30,718 nucleotides of DNA from DATKXU01 sp035528905 (GTDB lineage Bacteria; Armatimonadota; UBA5829; DTJY01). Under the pieces are notes generated by a model. The model had not been told where the DNA came from and did not search any database. It was given only the letters and a program-made list of their open reading frames with translations. Where the stretch lies: NCBI GenBank assembly GCA_035528905.1, contig DATKXU010000075.1:1-30718 (forward strand), in the 5' to 3' direction. The position numbers and the translations under genes are program-made. How positions within the stretch are numbered: the first letter of the stretch is position 1; each line of letters opens with the position of its first letter. Shown piece after piece: positions 13,898-21,370 of this stretch.

Positions 13898-15298
13898 ATG
13901 CGGACTGTTGACGAACGATGGGCGGCGAAGAAGCCGCCGATTGAGCCAGCGAAAGCTTTCGTGCTGGGATTCGCGGCCGTCATCGCTATCGGCACGATGC
14001 TGCTGTGTCTCCCGATTGCGAGAGAAGACGGCGCCATCCACCCCCTGGATTCGCTGTTCACGGCTTCGTCCGCCGTATGCGTGACCGGGCTGGTGGTTGT
14101 GGATATCGCCAAAACCTACACCACGTTTGGCGAGATCGTCACCATGATCCTCATACAGATCGGCGGCCTGGGCTACATGACCGCGGCAACCGCCATTGCG
14201 CTCCTGATCGGAAGGCAGGTAGGCATCCGGGAGAGAGTGCTTCTTCGGGAGGCCCACGGCCAGCTCTCCCTCCGAGGCATGGTGTGGCTCACCCGGCGCA
14301 CCTTATGGTTCACATTGATACTCGAATCGCTGGGAGCCGCGATTCTGGCATTACGTTTCTCAACACTGCCGCAGTTTTCCCCAGGTATGAGTATCTACTA
14401 CGGAATCTACCATGCCATATCCGCTTTCTGCAACTCAGGATTTGACCTCATGGGGAAGCCGTTCGGCGCATTTGCCAGCCTGACGCGGTTCTCCGCAGAC
14501 GCAGTCGTCAGCCTGACAATGACCGGTCTCATCATCGCCGGCGGATTGGGATTCGCGGTTGTAGCTGAACTATCCTCATTCAAGCAGCGCCTTCGACTGT
14601 CCTTGCACAGCAAGCTCGTGCTGGTCACCACCGCCGGGCTGATAATCCTCGGAACACTTTTGATACTGGCTCTGGAGTGGGACAATCCCATGACGCTCGC
14701 AAAGATGGGCACGGGAGAGAAGGTACTGGTCTCATATTTCCAGTCGGTCACACCCAGGACCGCCGGCTTCTCCACGGTGAATATCGGCGCGATGAAGTCC
14801 GTTACCGTCTCCACAATCGGCACGCTGATGTTTATTGGAGCATCCCCCGGCGGCACCGGCGGCGGCATAAAGACCACCACATTCATCTTGATAGTTCTGG
14901 CCATCTGGAGTATAGTGAAGGGGAAGCGAGACACGGAGGTTTTCGGCCGGCGGATCTTGACAACGGATGTGCTCCGGGCTTTGGCGATAGCCGTCCTTGC
15001 TGCGCTATTGGTGGTAACAGCAACCATAGCGCTTACGCTGACCGAACTTGGCACCGTCAAGGCCGTCGGAATACACGAAGAGCCGTTCATCGCAATAGGG
15101 TTTGAGGTTATCTCAGCTTTTGGCACTGTAGGGCTGTCCACGGGCATAACGCCGCTGCTAAGCCCGTTTGGCCGGTTGGTCATAATCTTAGTAATGTTCG
15201 TCGGGCGGGTCGGCCCGGTGACTGCGATTGCTGCGCTCACGTCTCGGGAGCGCCCGCTCAAAGGAAGGTTAGCTGAGGAACATGTTACTATTGGGTAA
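13898..15298 (+). CDS. trkH: TrkH/KtrB family potassium transporter membrane subunit
   Basis: A 466-aa integral membrane protein of the SKT family that carries K+ across the inner membrane with the TrkA/KtrA regulator. The four P-loop filter motifs are visible: AVCVTGL (~50), CNSGFD (~180), TPRTAGFSTV (~300) and GTVGLSTG (~410). Each keeps the conserved glycine. Multiple hydrophobic segments span the protein, and the PGGTGGGIKTTT loop typical of the family follows filter 3. The frame is open 14 codons upstream (ATG at 13856), but a promoter-like sequence overlaps that stretch, so I prefer 13898. The last 17 bases overlap the TrkA gene. The ORF cannot by itself separate Trk from Ktr naming. 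Confidence 0.92.
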   Translation: MRTVDERWAAKKPPIEPAKAFVLGFAAVIAIGTMLLCLPIAREDGAIHPLDSLFTASSAVCVTGLVVVDIAKTYTTFGEIVTMILIQIGGLGYMTAATAIALLIGRQVGIRERVLLREAHGQLSLRGMVWLTRRTLWFTLILESLGAAILALRFSTLPQFSPGMSIYYGIYHAISAFCNSGFDLMGKPFGAFASLTRFSADAVVSLTMTGLIIAGGLGFAVVAELSSFKQRLRLSLHSKLVLVTTAGLIILGTLLILALEWDNPMTLAKMGTGEKVLVSYFQSVTPRTAGFSTVNIGAMKSVTVSTIGTLMFIGASPGGTGGGIKTTTFILIVLAIWSIVKGKRDTEVFGRRILTTDVLRALAIAVLAALLVVTATIALTLTELGTVKAVGIHEEPFIAIGFEVISAFGTVGLSTGITPLLSPFGRLVIILVMFVGRVGPVTAIAALTSRERPLKGRLAEEHVTIG

Positions 15299-15965
15299 CG
15301 ATTCAAGACTGGCAAAGCCGAGAAAGAGCTTCCTCGTCGTCGGAATGGGGTATTTCGGGGCGGAGATCGCCGCCCGCCTGGCCGCACTCGGCCAAGAGGT
15401 CGTGGGGATAGACCCGGACGGGTCTATCGTCCAGCACATGGCTGACAAGTTGACGCAGGCCATCGAGATGGATGGGACAGACCATGATCTGCTGGCGACG
15501 CTGGGCGTATCGAACTTCGACATCTGCATAGTAGGCCGCGGCTCGGATCTGGAAGACAGCGTCAGCATTACGATGAGTCTGAAAGAGCTAGGCTCCAAGT
15601 ACCTTATTGCAAAGGCGCAGAGCGATCGCCAGGCCAGGATACTCCAGCGCTTGGGAGTGGACCTGATCGTCTTCCCCGAGCTGGATATGGCGCGTCACGT
15701 TGCAGAACTGCTCGTGCATACAGGCGTCGTCGGTGAGATGGACCTCGGCGACGGACACATCGTCGAAGCAGTGAAGGCGCCCCCGAGATTCGTGGGGCAG
15801 CCTTTCAGCAAGGTCCAATCCATGCTGCCCAAGGACTGCGAGGTGCTTGCGCTGCACAGCAGCGACGGCATCGAGAAATCCCCGCTCCCGACCAGGCCGA
15901 TTGCCGAGGGTGATGTTCTCCTCGTCTGGGCCCACCGATCGAGTCCCAGGGTTCTTGAGAAGTAG
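15282..15965 (+). CDS. trkA: TrkA/KtrA family potassium uptake regulatory subunit
   Basis: A 227-aa cytoplasmic RCK protein. The N-terminal Rossmann fold (~15-140) has VVGMGYFGAEIAARL and the acidic end of beta-2 (GIDPD), which binds NAD(H) or ATP/ADP. The C-terminal TrkA-C domain (~150-220) follows. One RCK unit makes it KtrA-length (E. coli TrkA has two). Its start overlaps the trkH stop region by 17 bases, giving translational coupling; GAGGA lies upstream. It gates the membrane subunit in response to nucleotide. No terminator is visible in the 93 bases after it. Confidence 0.93.
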   Translation: MLLLGNDSRLAKPRKSFLVVGMGYFGAEIAARLAALGQEVVGIDPDGSIVQHMADKLTQAIEMDGTDHDLLATLGVSNFDICIVGRGSDLEDSVSITMSLKELGSKYLIAKAQSDRQARILQRLGVDLIVFPELDMARHVAELLVHTGVVGEMDLGDGHIVEAVKAPPRFVGQPFSKVQSMLPKDCEVLALHSSDGIEKSPLPTRPIAEGDVLLVWAHRSSPRVLEK

Positions 15966-16058
15966 GATACGCTTGGGACTCCTTCGAGCTGGACCTCGCT
16001 AATCCGCGCCAGCGGGATGGGGTACATCGCCGTGTCCGCACCTGGGGTCGCGGATGAG

Positions 16059-17258
16059 TTACTCCACAGACAGCAGGCTTCCGGCGATGAACCTCGGACC
16101 GTCCCCGACGTTGAAGTAATAGGCCACCAGGACATTGCCATCGGGAAGGACGGCTGCCCAGGGGTAGCCGATGTCGCTGTTTCCGCCGTCGTCGCGTATG
16201 ACGATCTCCAGAGCTTCCACGATATCCGTGCACTCCGGGTTAAGGAGCTTCGCGCGGATGCCGAACGGCGCCTGCCGGCAGCCGTAGACGAGGAAGACGC
16301 GCCCATCCTTGAGACGCACGGCCTGGAATGGATGCCCGACGAATCCTCCATCCTGCCACCGCCCGAAGCTCCTGCCGCCGTCGGTCGAGCGCGCATATGC
16401 CGCTTTGCCGCCCAAGCCCTCGGTGCGCATGAAAGCCACAAGATCGCCGTTCTTCGTCTCAATCAGCGAGGCTTCGTTGAAGGAGACTTCCTCATCGGAG
16501 GCGATGGGACAGACGTACTGCCAGGTTTCCCCGCGGTCGGAGGATGTCAGAAGGTGCACTGAGGTGCGCAGCTCCTTCAGACGGTCATGCCGCGCGACCG
16601 CCCAGTAGAGCCTGCCGTCCTTGCGCTGGAGGATGGCGCCGCGGTTATAGGCGGGTAGAGGATTTCCGAGCGCATCGAGCGACTTGTTACCCGGCACGCT
16701 TACGGGAACGAACGGGCCGCGCCACGATTTGCCGCCGTCGTCCGAGCGCATGATGTACCCGCCGAGGAATGCGAACGGAGGATACGCGAAGCACTCCTTA
16801 ATCCTCTCCGCTCCCTCCGGCGGCAGCAGCGCCCAGGCGTAGCTGGTGCAGACGATCGAGCCATCCTTTAGCTGCACCATGCATGGATCCTGCGAGCCGC
16901 CGAGCGGATGGGCATAGATCAGTTCCGGTTCCTTAGTCCACGTCTTGCCGCCGTCCATCGAACGCACGAGCACGAGATGGCTGTTCGGGTCCGTGTGGCT
17001 GTCACGAGGCGCTCCCCAGAGCAGGCGGCGGTTCGGAGCGCGCCTGAAGGCGCAGAGGATCTCGCCATTCTTCCGCACGACGACCGATGGGAAGGCGCAG
17101 TAGAACTTGTCCTCCTGGTAGATCGCGAAGTCCCTGATCTTCCTCGCCCCGCGGGCCTCTGCCTCATCGTTGGATTGGGCCGCAATACTTCCCACAACGA
17201 AGATCATCAGTGAGCCCCACATCGCCAGTCTACACATGGCAAGACAGTTCCACCCCAC
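16059..17258 (-). CDS. Exported sialidase/BNR-repeat glycosyl hydrolase-like protein
   Basis: A 399-aa six-bladed propeller-type protein of the exo-alpha-sialidase/BNR superfamily. Four Asp-box motifs are visible: SMDGGKTW (~101), SDDGGKSW (~174), SSDRGETW (~243) and STDGGRSF (~291). A signal peptide ends near SIAAQS. An FRR motif (AFRRAPN) could be the start of the arginine triad, but I cannot confirm all three arginines, so true sialidase activity is uncertain. The GTG start at 17258 is an upper limit; ATGs at 17237 and 17222 also leave a signal peptide, and no start has a clear SD. It lies downstream of the CreD-like gene, separated by an inverted repeat. Confidence 0.8.
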   Translation of the reverse strand: MGWNCLAMCRLAMWGSLMIFVVGSIAAQSNDEAEARGARKIRDFAIYQEDKFYCAFPSVVVRKNGEILCAFRRAPNRRLLWGAPRDSHTDPNSHLVLVRSMDGGKTWTKEPELIYAHPLGGSQDPCMVQLKDGSIVCTSYAWALLPPEGAERIKECFAYPPFAFLGGYIMRSDDGGKSWRGPFVPVSVPGNKSLDALGNPLPAYNRGAILQRKDGRLYWAVARHDRLKELRTSVHLLTSSDRGETWQYVCPIASDEEVSFNEASLIETKNGDLVAFMRTEGLGGKAAYARSTDGGRSFGRWQDGGFVGHPFQAVRLKDGRVFLVYGCRQAPFGIRAKLLNPECTDIVEALEIVIRDDGGNSDIGYPWAAVLPDGNVLVAYYFNVGDGPRFIAGSLLSVE

Positions 17259-17297
17259 GACCCATAATTCCTACAAGCTGGAGGAAACCCAGGGAGC

Positions 17298-17328
17298 GGA
17301 GTGATGGAACCCGATGCTCCATCACTCC
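17298..17328. repeat. Inverted repeat between CreD-like and sialidase-like genes
   Basis: Perfect 11-bp arms (17298-17308 and 17318-17328) with a 9-nt loop. There is no T tract on the minus strand, so it is not a convincing terminator. It may be an operator or mRNA stability element. Confidence 0.55.
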
Positions 17329-17365
17329 ATCGCTTTACTGCATAATCCACGTTTCACAAGGCGAT

Positions 17366-18643
17366 TTACCGAGCAGGGGGCGGCGGGGTCGCGAGCTTCT
17401 CCTCCCAGTTCACGCGGCCGGTCATCTGCATCATCACCGCGAGTGTCACGATGGCGCCCACGGTGATGGTGAGCCCGGTATATCCTTCGAAGAAGAACGC
17501 ATACGTGAAGAGCACCAGGAAGACGAATTGCCACACCCCTGCATGGAGAACGGCAAGTCTCCATCCGGTTACGAGGCGCAGATAGGTGATTACCAGGATC
17601 AGCGAAACCGCCGAAGAGACGAGGAACGCGTAGAACGGCGTGACGTGGTCCACCATGTAGGAGAACAGCAGATGGAACGAGAAGAAAGCCGCCGCCAGGA
17701 ACAAGTAGTGCATCGGATGGAGGCGGATATCCTTAACGGCGCCGAGTATGAGCAGCACAGCGAAGAAGAAGAGCAGCGACACCGGCGCGAAGTAGCTCAG
17801 ACGCGCAGCGAACGGGCCTGGATTGAGCTTTTGCGGCATGTTTACCCCGATATTGAATCCGGATACCAGGTTTGCGTATCTCCATTTCAGATCCCAGCCA
17901 TCGTCCGTCTCCCGCTTATCCGTAGGCGAGACGCAGCCGGTAGGGAAATCAATGTCATGGCAGTTGGTGCGCACGTTGGCTTCGAAGTCCTTCACATTGG
18001 AAACGCTCGCGTCCTGGCTGAACCGATAGCTCCATGTATCCATCCCTTGCGATCCGTAGGACATATGAACCTTCGCCTGCTGACCCGGCTCCAACGTGAT
18101 TCTCGATTGAACTCCCTGCGACAGGTCACCCGCAGGCTCTACGCGCTTGTCGGCAACGAGCAAGCTGACATCATCGTAGATGGCTTGCTGCGCAGGGAAG
18201 GCGAACTTGACGAAGAACCTGCGTTTGTCGGGGAACTCATTCTTGAAGCTGTAATCTCCGGCAAACCGGACCTTATACGTGCTATACCAGAGCAGGCCCT
18301 TTCGGCGAGGCTGCAGCACCAGACCAGCGCTTACGCGGTTCCTGATGGGAACGACGGCGTCCGATACCTGGACTTCCTGGACGACTTTCTTGCCTTTTTC
18401 GTTGAGCTTTGAGACCTTTTCGACGTGAGTAGTCCAGATCTTGGGGGCAGACTGAGTCTGCGGCTGGCCCCACAGCTCCTGGACGCTGGCGCGGTCTCCG
18501 CCGCCCGTCTCATCATAGCTTCCTGCCGCCAAGCGGGAGTAGGTTTGCGAGCTTCTGCCTTGGTTCACCGCGCCGAGGATCACCCACGCGATGCTGGTGG
18601 CTGCGTAGATCAAGATCACGGCTGCTAGTCTCTTTGCGTTCAT
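17366..18643 (-). CDS. CreD-like inner membrane protein
   Basis: A 425-aa membrane protein. The N-terminal TM is at ~7-26, a large extracytoplasmic beta-rich domain runs to ~270, then five or six closely spaced TM helices (~275-405) end in MTGRVNWEE. The C-terminal half follows the CreD/CpxP-induced inner membrane protein pattern: APVSLLFFF, a helix followed by RLHPMHYLFLAAAFFSFHLL, a VTPFYAFL helix and the final RxNW/RxDW motif. CreD is a stress/envelope protein of unclear biochemistry. No CreB/CreC two-component pair is present, so this one stands alone. The start at 18643 is set by GGAGGTG six bases upstream, although the frame is open further. Extended -10 promoter at 18832. Confidence 0.7.
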   Translation of the reverse strand: MNAKRLAAVILIYAATSIAWVILGAVNQGRSSQTYSRLAAGSYDETGGGDRASVQELWGQPQTQSAPKIWTTHVEKVSKLNEKGKKVVQEVQVSDAVVPIRNRVSAGLVLQPRRKGLLWYSTYKVRFAGDYSFKNEFPDKRRFFVKFAFPAQQAIYDDVSLLVADKRVEPAGDLSQGVQSRITLEPGQQAKVHMSYGSQGMDTWSYRFSQDASVSNVKDFEANVRTNCHDIDFPTGCVSPTDKRETDDGWDLKWRYANLVSGFNIGVNMPQKLNPGPFAARLSYFAPVSLLFFFAVLLILGAVKDIRLHPMHYLFLAAAFFSFHLLFSYMVDHVTPFYAFLVSSAVSLILVITYLRLVTGWRLAVLHAGVWQFVFLVLFTYAFFFEGYTGLTITVGAIVTLAVMMQMTGRVNWEEKLATPPPPAR

Positions 18644-18831
18644 TCGGCACCTCCATCGGTTATCGAGCAGCGGCTGCTGCCAAGTACGCTCGCTCCCAAA
18701 TCGCTGTCCTGCCCAGGCCGGTGCATGACAAGCGCACATCCAGTTCGTATACGAAGACAGTTGGGAAAATGTTCCAGGCTGCTTCCAGCATCCGTGTTTT
18801 CTCCACAGGCGAGGCAATTGTCGCCCTGCAG

Positions 18832-18840
18832 ATTATAGCA
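18832..18840 (-). promoter_or_regulatory. Extended -10 promoter of the CreD-like gene
   Basis: The minus strand reads TGCTATAAT, a perfect extended -10 with no -35 at the right distance. It gives a leader of about 180 nt to the start at 18643. The rest of the 323-bp gap to the divergent MFS gene shows no gene or known RNA motif. Confidence 0.5.
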
Positions 18841-18966
18841 CGAATCATTGGCGACAACGCAGGAGGAATAATTGGATGAGCTAGCGAATACAGCGGGCAG
18901 GGAGGTTGGGATTCGGCCGGTACGACCGATCCAGCTCACTTCATAACGAGTTTGGAGGTATGACAC

Positions 18967-20244
18967 TTGAGTACAAAAGCTGGTGGTTCATCAAGGGCAT
19001 CTGCGAGCAGCAGCCCGGCATCGCTGTTCGTAGCGAGTTGCTTAGCTCTGGTTGTAAGCGCAATGGCGTTCGGGATTCGCGGCGACATCCTGGGTGATCT
19101 CGCCAAGCAGTTCCACACAGACCCGAAGGCCATCGGATGGGCTATCACCGGAGCATTCTGGGGCTTTACAATCTCGATCGCTATCGGCGGCATTCTGTGC
19201 GACTGGGTTGGGATGAAGGGCCTTCTCGTGCTGGCCTTCATCGCCCACATGCTCGGCATCACCTTCACGATCTGGTCGCCGACGCTGGGCGTGCTGGCTT
19301 TCGCGACCCTAATGATCGGTCTGGGCAACGGCTTTGTGGAGGGTGCGGTCAACCCGCTGGTTGCGACCCTTTACCCTGACAAAAAGACCGTGAAGCTTAA
19401 TCTGCTTCATGCCTGGTGGCCCGGCGGAATCGTCATAGGTGCTGTGCTGGCCTACATATTGACCCGATTGGGTCAAAGCTGGCAGGTGAAGCAGGCGTTG
19501 TGCTATGTTCCCGTTCTGGTTTACGGTTTCATGTTCATCGGGTTGAAGCTGCCGTCCACTGAGCGGGTGCAGTCCGGAGTCTCCACAGGTCGGATGTATA
19601 GAGCGATTTTCTCGATGTTCCTTGTCTGGTTCTTCTGCATGCTGCTGACAGCATCAACGGAACTCGGCACGAACCAGTGGATCGGTGAAATGATGAAGGG
19701 CGTGGGTATTCAGTCTGGAATCCTGATCTTGGCATGGATCAGCGGCCTGATGCTCATTGGCCGGCTCTTCGCAGGCCCTGTCATCCACAAGCTCTCGCCG
19801 ACCGGCTTGCTGGTGAGCTCGGCGGCAATATCCGCTATCGGACTACTAGCGCTCAGCCAGGCAACTACCGTGACGATGGCTTACGTGACTTCCGCAGTCT
19901 TCGCAGTCGGTATTTGCTACTTCTGGCCGACGATGCTCGGTGTAACTTCCGAGCGTTTCCCCGAGGGCGGCGCACTACTGATGGGTCTCATGGGTGCGGC
20001 AGGGATGGCATCGGCCGGCTTTGCCCAGCCCACAATGGCCGCACTCGTACAGAATTTCGGGACGGACGGCGCATTGATGCGCGCAGCCATTCTGCCGGCT
20101 ATCCTCGTCGTGATCTTCGGTGCGTTCTACCTGAGTGACAGGGCGAGGGGCGGCTACAAGGCTGTGAAGCTCGCTGAGGCGACGGCCGGCGCTCCGAAAA
20201 AGTCTGCGGAGGCTGTGGAAGCCTCGGAAAAAGAGAAGGCATAG
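18967..20244 (+). CDS. MFS permease, fucose/glucose-permease-like
   Basis: A 425-aa inner-membrane transporter with about 12 predicted TM helices and a charged, Ala/Lys/Glu-rich C-terminal tail. Helix 1 ends AMAFGIRGDILGDL and the cytoplasmic loop 2-3 has DWVGMKG. GLGNGFVEGAVNPLVATLYP followed by LNLLHAWWPGG closely resembles the FGHS/FucP-type sugar permeases (N-P-L, H-A-W pattern). The substrate is probably a sugar but is not defined. The start codon is TTG with GGAGGT 7 bases upstream. The ATG nearer the SD at 18960 is out of frame. It stands alone and ends in a strong terminator. Divergent from the CreD-like gene. Confidence 0.88.
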   Translation: MSTKAGGSSRASASSSPASLFVASCLALVVSAMAFGIRGDILGDLAKQFHTDPKAIGWAITGAFWGFTISIAIGGILCDWVGMKGLLVLAFIAHMLGITFTIWSPTLGVLAFATLMIGLGNGFVEGAVNPLVATLYPDKKTVKLNLLHAWWPGGIVIGAVLAYILTRLGQSWQVKQALCYVPVLVYGFMFIGLKLPSTERVQSGVSTGRMYRAIFSMFLVWFFCMLLTASTELGTNQWIGEMMKGVGIQSGILILAWISGLMLIGRLFAGPVIHKLSPTGLLVSSAAISAIGLLALSQATTVTMAYVTSAVFAVGICYFWPTMLGVTSERFPEGGALLMGLMGAAGMASAGFAQPTMAALVQNFGTDGALMRAAILPAILVVIFGAFYLSDRARGGYKAVKLAEATAGAPKKSAEAVEASEKEKA

Positions 20245-20280
20245 AGCCGCAGACTCGCAAGTGAGAATATAGAGTAGACC

Positions 20281-20327
20281 GGGGGCTGCAGTTCCGCTTG
20301 CATTGGATCTGCAGCCCCCGTAGTTTT
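20281..20327 (+). terminator. Terminator of the MFS permease gene
   Basis: Perfect 11-bp GC-rich arms (20281-20291 and 20309-20319) with a 17-nt loop, then GTAGTTTT. The T tract is short, but position and stem are good. Confidence 0.65.
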
Positions 20328-20392
20328 GGCTGATTTCCGCCCGCTGCCTCTTTATCCTCAGTCCAACCGCACGCTGCGCGAACCTGAAACCT

Positions 20393-20506
20393 TGGGATTG
20401 TTCAAAAACGTTGATTTCGCTCTGGATCCCGCGGATTGTATGGGAGGGCGAAGCTCCTGCTGAGCCGGTTCTACGGGAGGGCGAATGCCCTTTTTAAACA
20501 ATCCCA
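20393..20506. repeat. Short palindromic element with 16-bp terminal inverted repeats
   Basis: TGGGATTGTTCAAAAA at 20393-20408 is inverted at 20491-20506 with one mismatch. Between them lie two GGGAGGGCGAA-type segments, one at about 20441 and one at about 20476. At 114 bp and without coding capacity it has a MITE-like or REP-like structure. It sits between two convergent genes. Confidence 0.6.
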
Positions 20507-20525
20507 CCTGGAACTTGAAACCTGC

Positions 20526-21251
20526 CTAGCCTATCCGGCCGATGATGAAGGCGGAGAGGAAACCGGCGACGGTCGCCAGCGCAACGAGCGGCCCTGCATC
20601 GTGATAGGCTTCCGGAATCATGGTATCCGCGAGCATCGCCATGATGCCGCCGCCGGCCACCGCAAGCGCCACTGCAATACCGGCAGGAGGCAGACCCCGG
20701 AAGAGGGCGTATCCCGCCAGGGAGCTGAACCCGGTCAATACGAATACCAGCGTCCAGAGGCCGAGGGTGCGGCCGGCGCGCATCCCCGCGACCTTCGAGC
20801 CGGATGCGCCCGCCAGCGCCTCAGGGAAGTTGCTGATGAAAATCGCGGCCAGCAGCACCACGCTGACCTTGCCGCCCGCCAGGAGGCTCGCGCCGATCAC
20901 CATCGTCTCCGGTATGTTGTCCAATATGGTGCCGACCAGGATGGCTGTTGGGTTTCCCATGGTCTCGGTGTGCGAGCATTTGCGGTCTCCGCCGCCCCAC
21001 AATGCTACGGCGTAGTTGGCCGCCAGGAACGCGCATGCGCCGGCCAGGAAGCCGACGGAGACGGGAACGAAGCCGCCTCTGCGGTAGGATTCCTCGATCA
21101 GATCGTAAGCGAGCGCCGATATCAGGGTTCCTGCGCCGAAGCCCATTATGGCGCCCACAGTCCTGTGGGAGAGACGCGCGTAGTAGCCCACGAACGCTCC
21201 GACGAGCGATGCCGAACCGACTACCAGTCCCCAGAACAGCGCGGCAGGCAA
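20526..21251 (-). CDS. ZIP family divalent metal transporter
   Basis: A 241-aa inner-membrane protein with about eight TM helices, probably moving zinc or another divalent metal. TM4 has DNIPETMVIG where classical ZIPs have HNxPEG, and TM5 has SNFPEALAG where they have HExPHE. The two Glu ligands and the Asn are kept, while the His residues are replaced by Asp and Asn/Ser. A later DTMIPEA supplies a further Glu. The cytosolic His-rich loop is short (KCSHTET). The TTG start (21249-21251) has SD GGAGGGG. It follows the pseudopilin-like gene on the same strand, separated by 119 bases and a hairpin. Confidence 0.85.
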   Translation of the reverse strand: MPAALFWGLVVGSASLVGAFVGYYARLSHRTVGAIMGFGAGTLISALAYDLIEESYRRGGFVPVSVGFLAGACAFLAANYAVALWGGGDRKCSHTETMGNPTAILVGTILDNIPETMVIGASLLAGGKVSVVLLAAIFISNFPEALAGASGSKVAGMRAGRTLGLWTLVFVLTGFSSLAGYALFRGLPPAGIAVALAVAGGGIMAMLADTMIPEAYHDAGPLVALATVAGFLSAFIIGRIG

Positions 21252-21267
21252 TCAGCCCCTCCGAATA

Positions 21268-21289
21268 CGAATCCTTGCTTGAGGATTCG
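21268..21289. repeat. Hairpin in the leader of the ZIP transporter gene
   Basis: CGAATCCT (21268-21275) and AGGATTCG (21282-21289) form a perfect 8-bp inverted repeat with a 6-nt loop, 17 bases before the TTG start. It could be an operator or an RNA hairpin. No metalloregulator is encoded next to it. Confidence 0.4.
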
Positions 21290-21370
21290 ACGAAGCGGGT
21301 CTGGAACCCTCCGCCGATGCCGTCCGAAGCCAGCTCGCGCCGTCACGGATCGGCCGGACGCTGGGCCGCC

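Noticed and set aside
17210..18412. 400-aa plus-strand reading frame across the sialidase and CreD-like region
   Set aside because: It crosses two genes and an intergenic inverted repeat on the other strand, and its sequence shows no protein-like domain.
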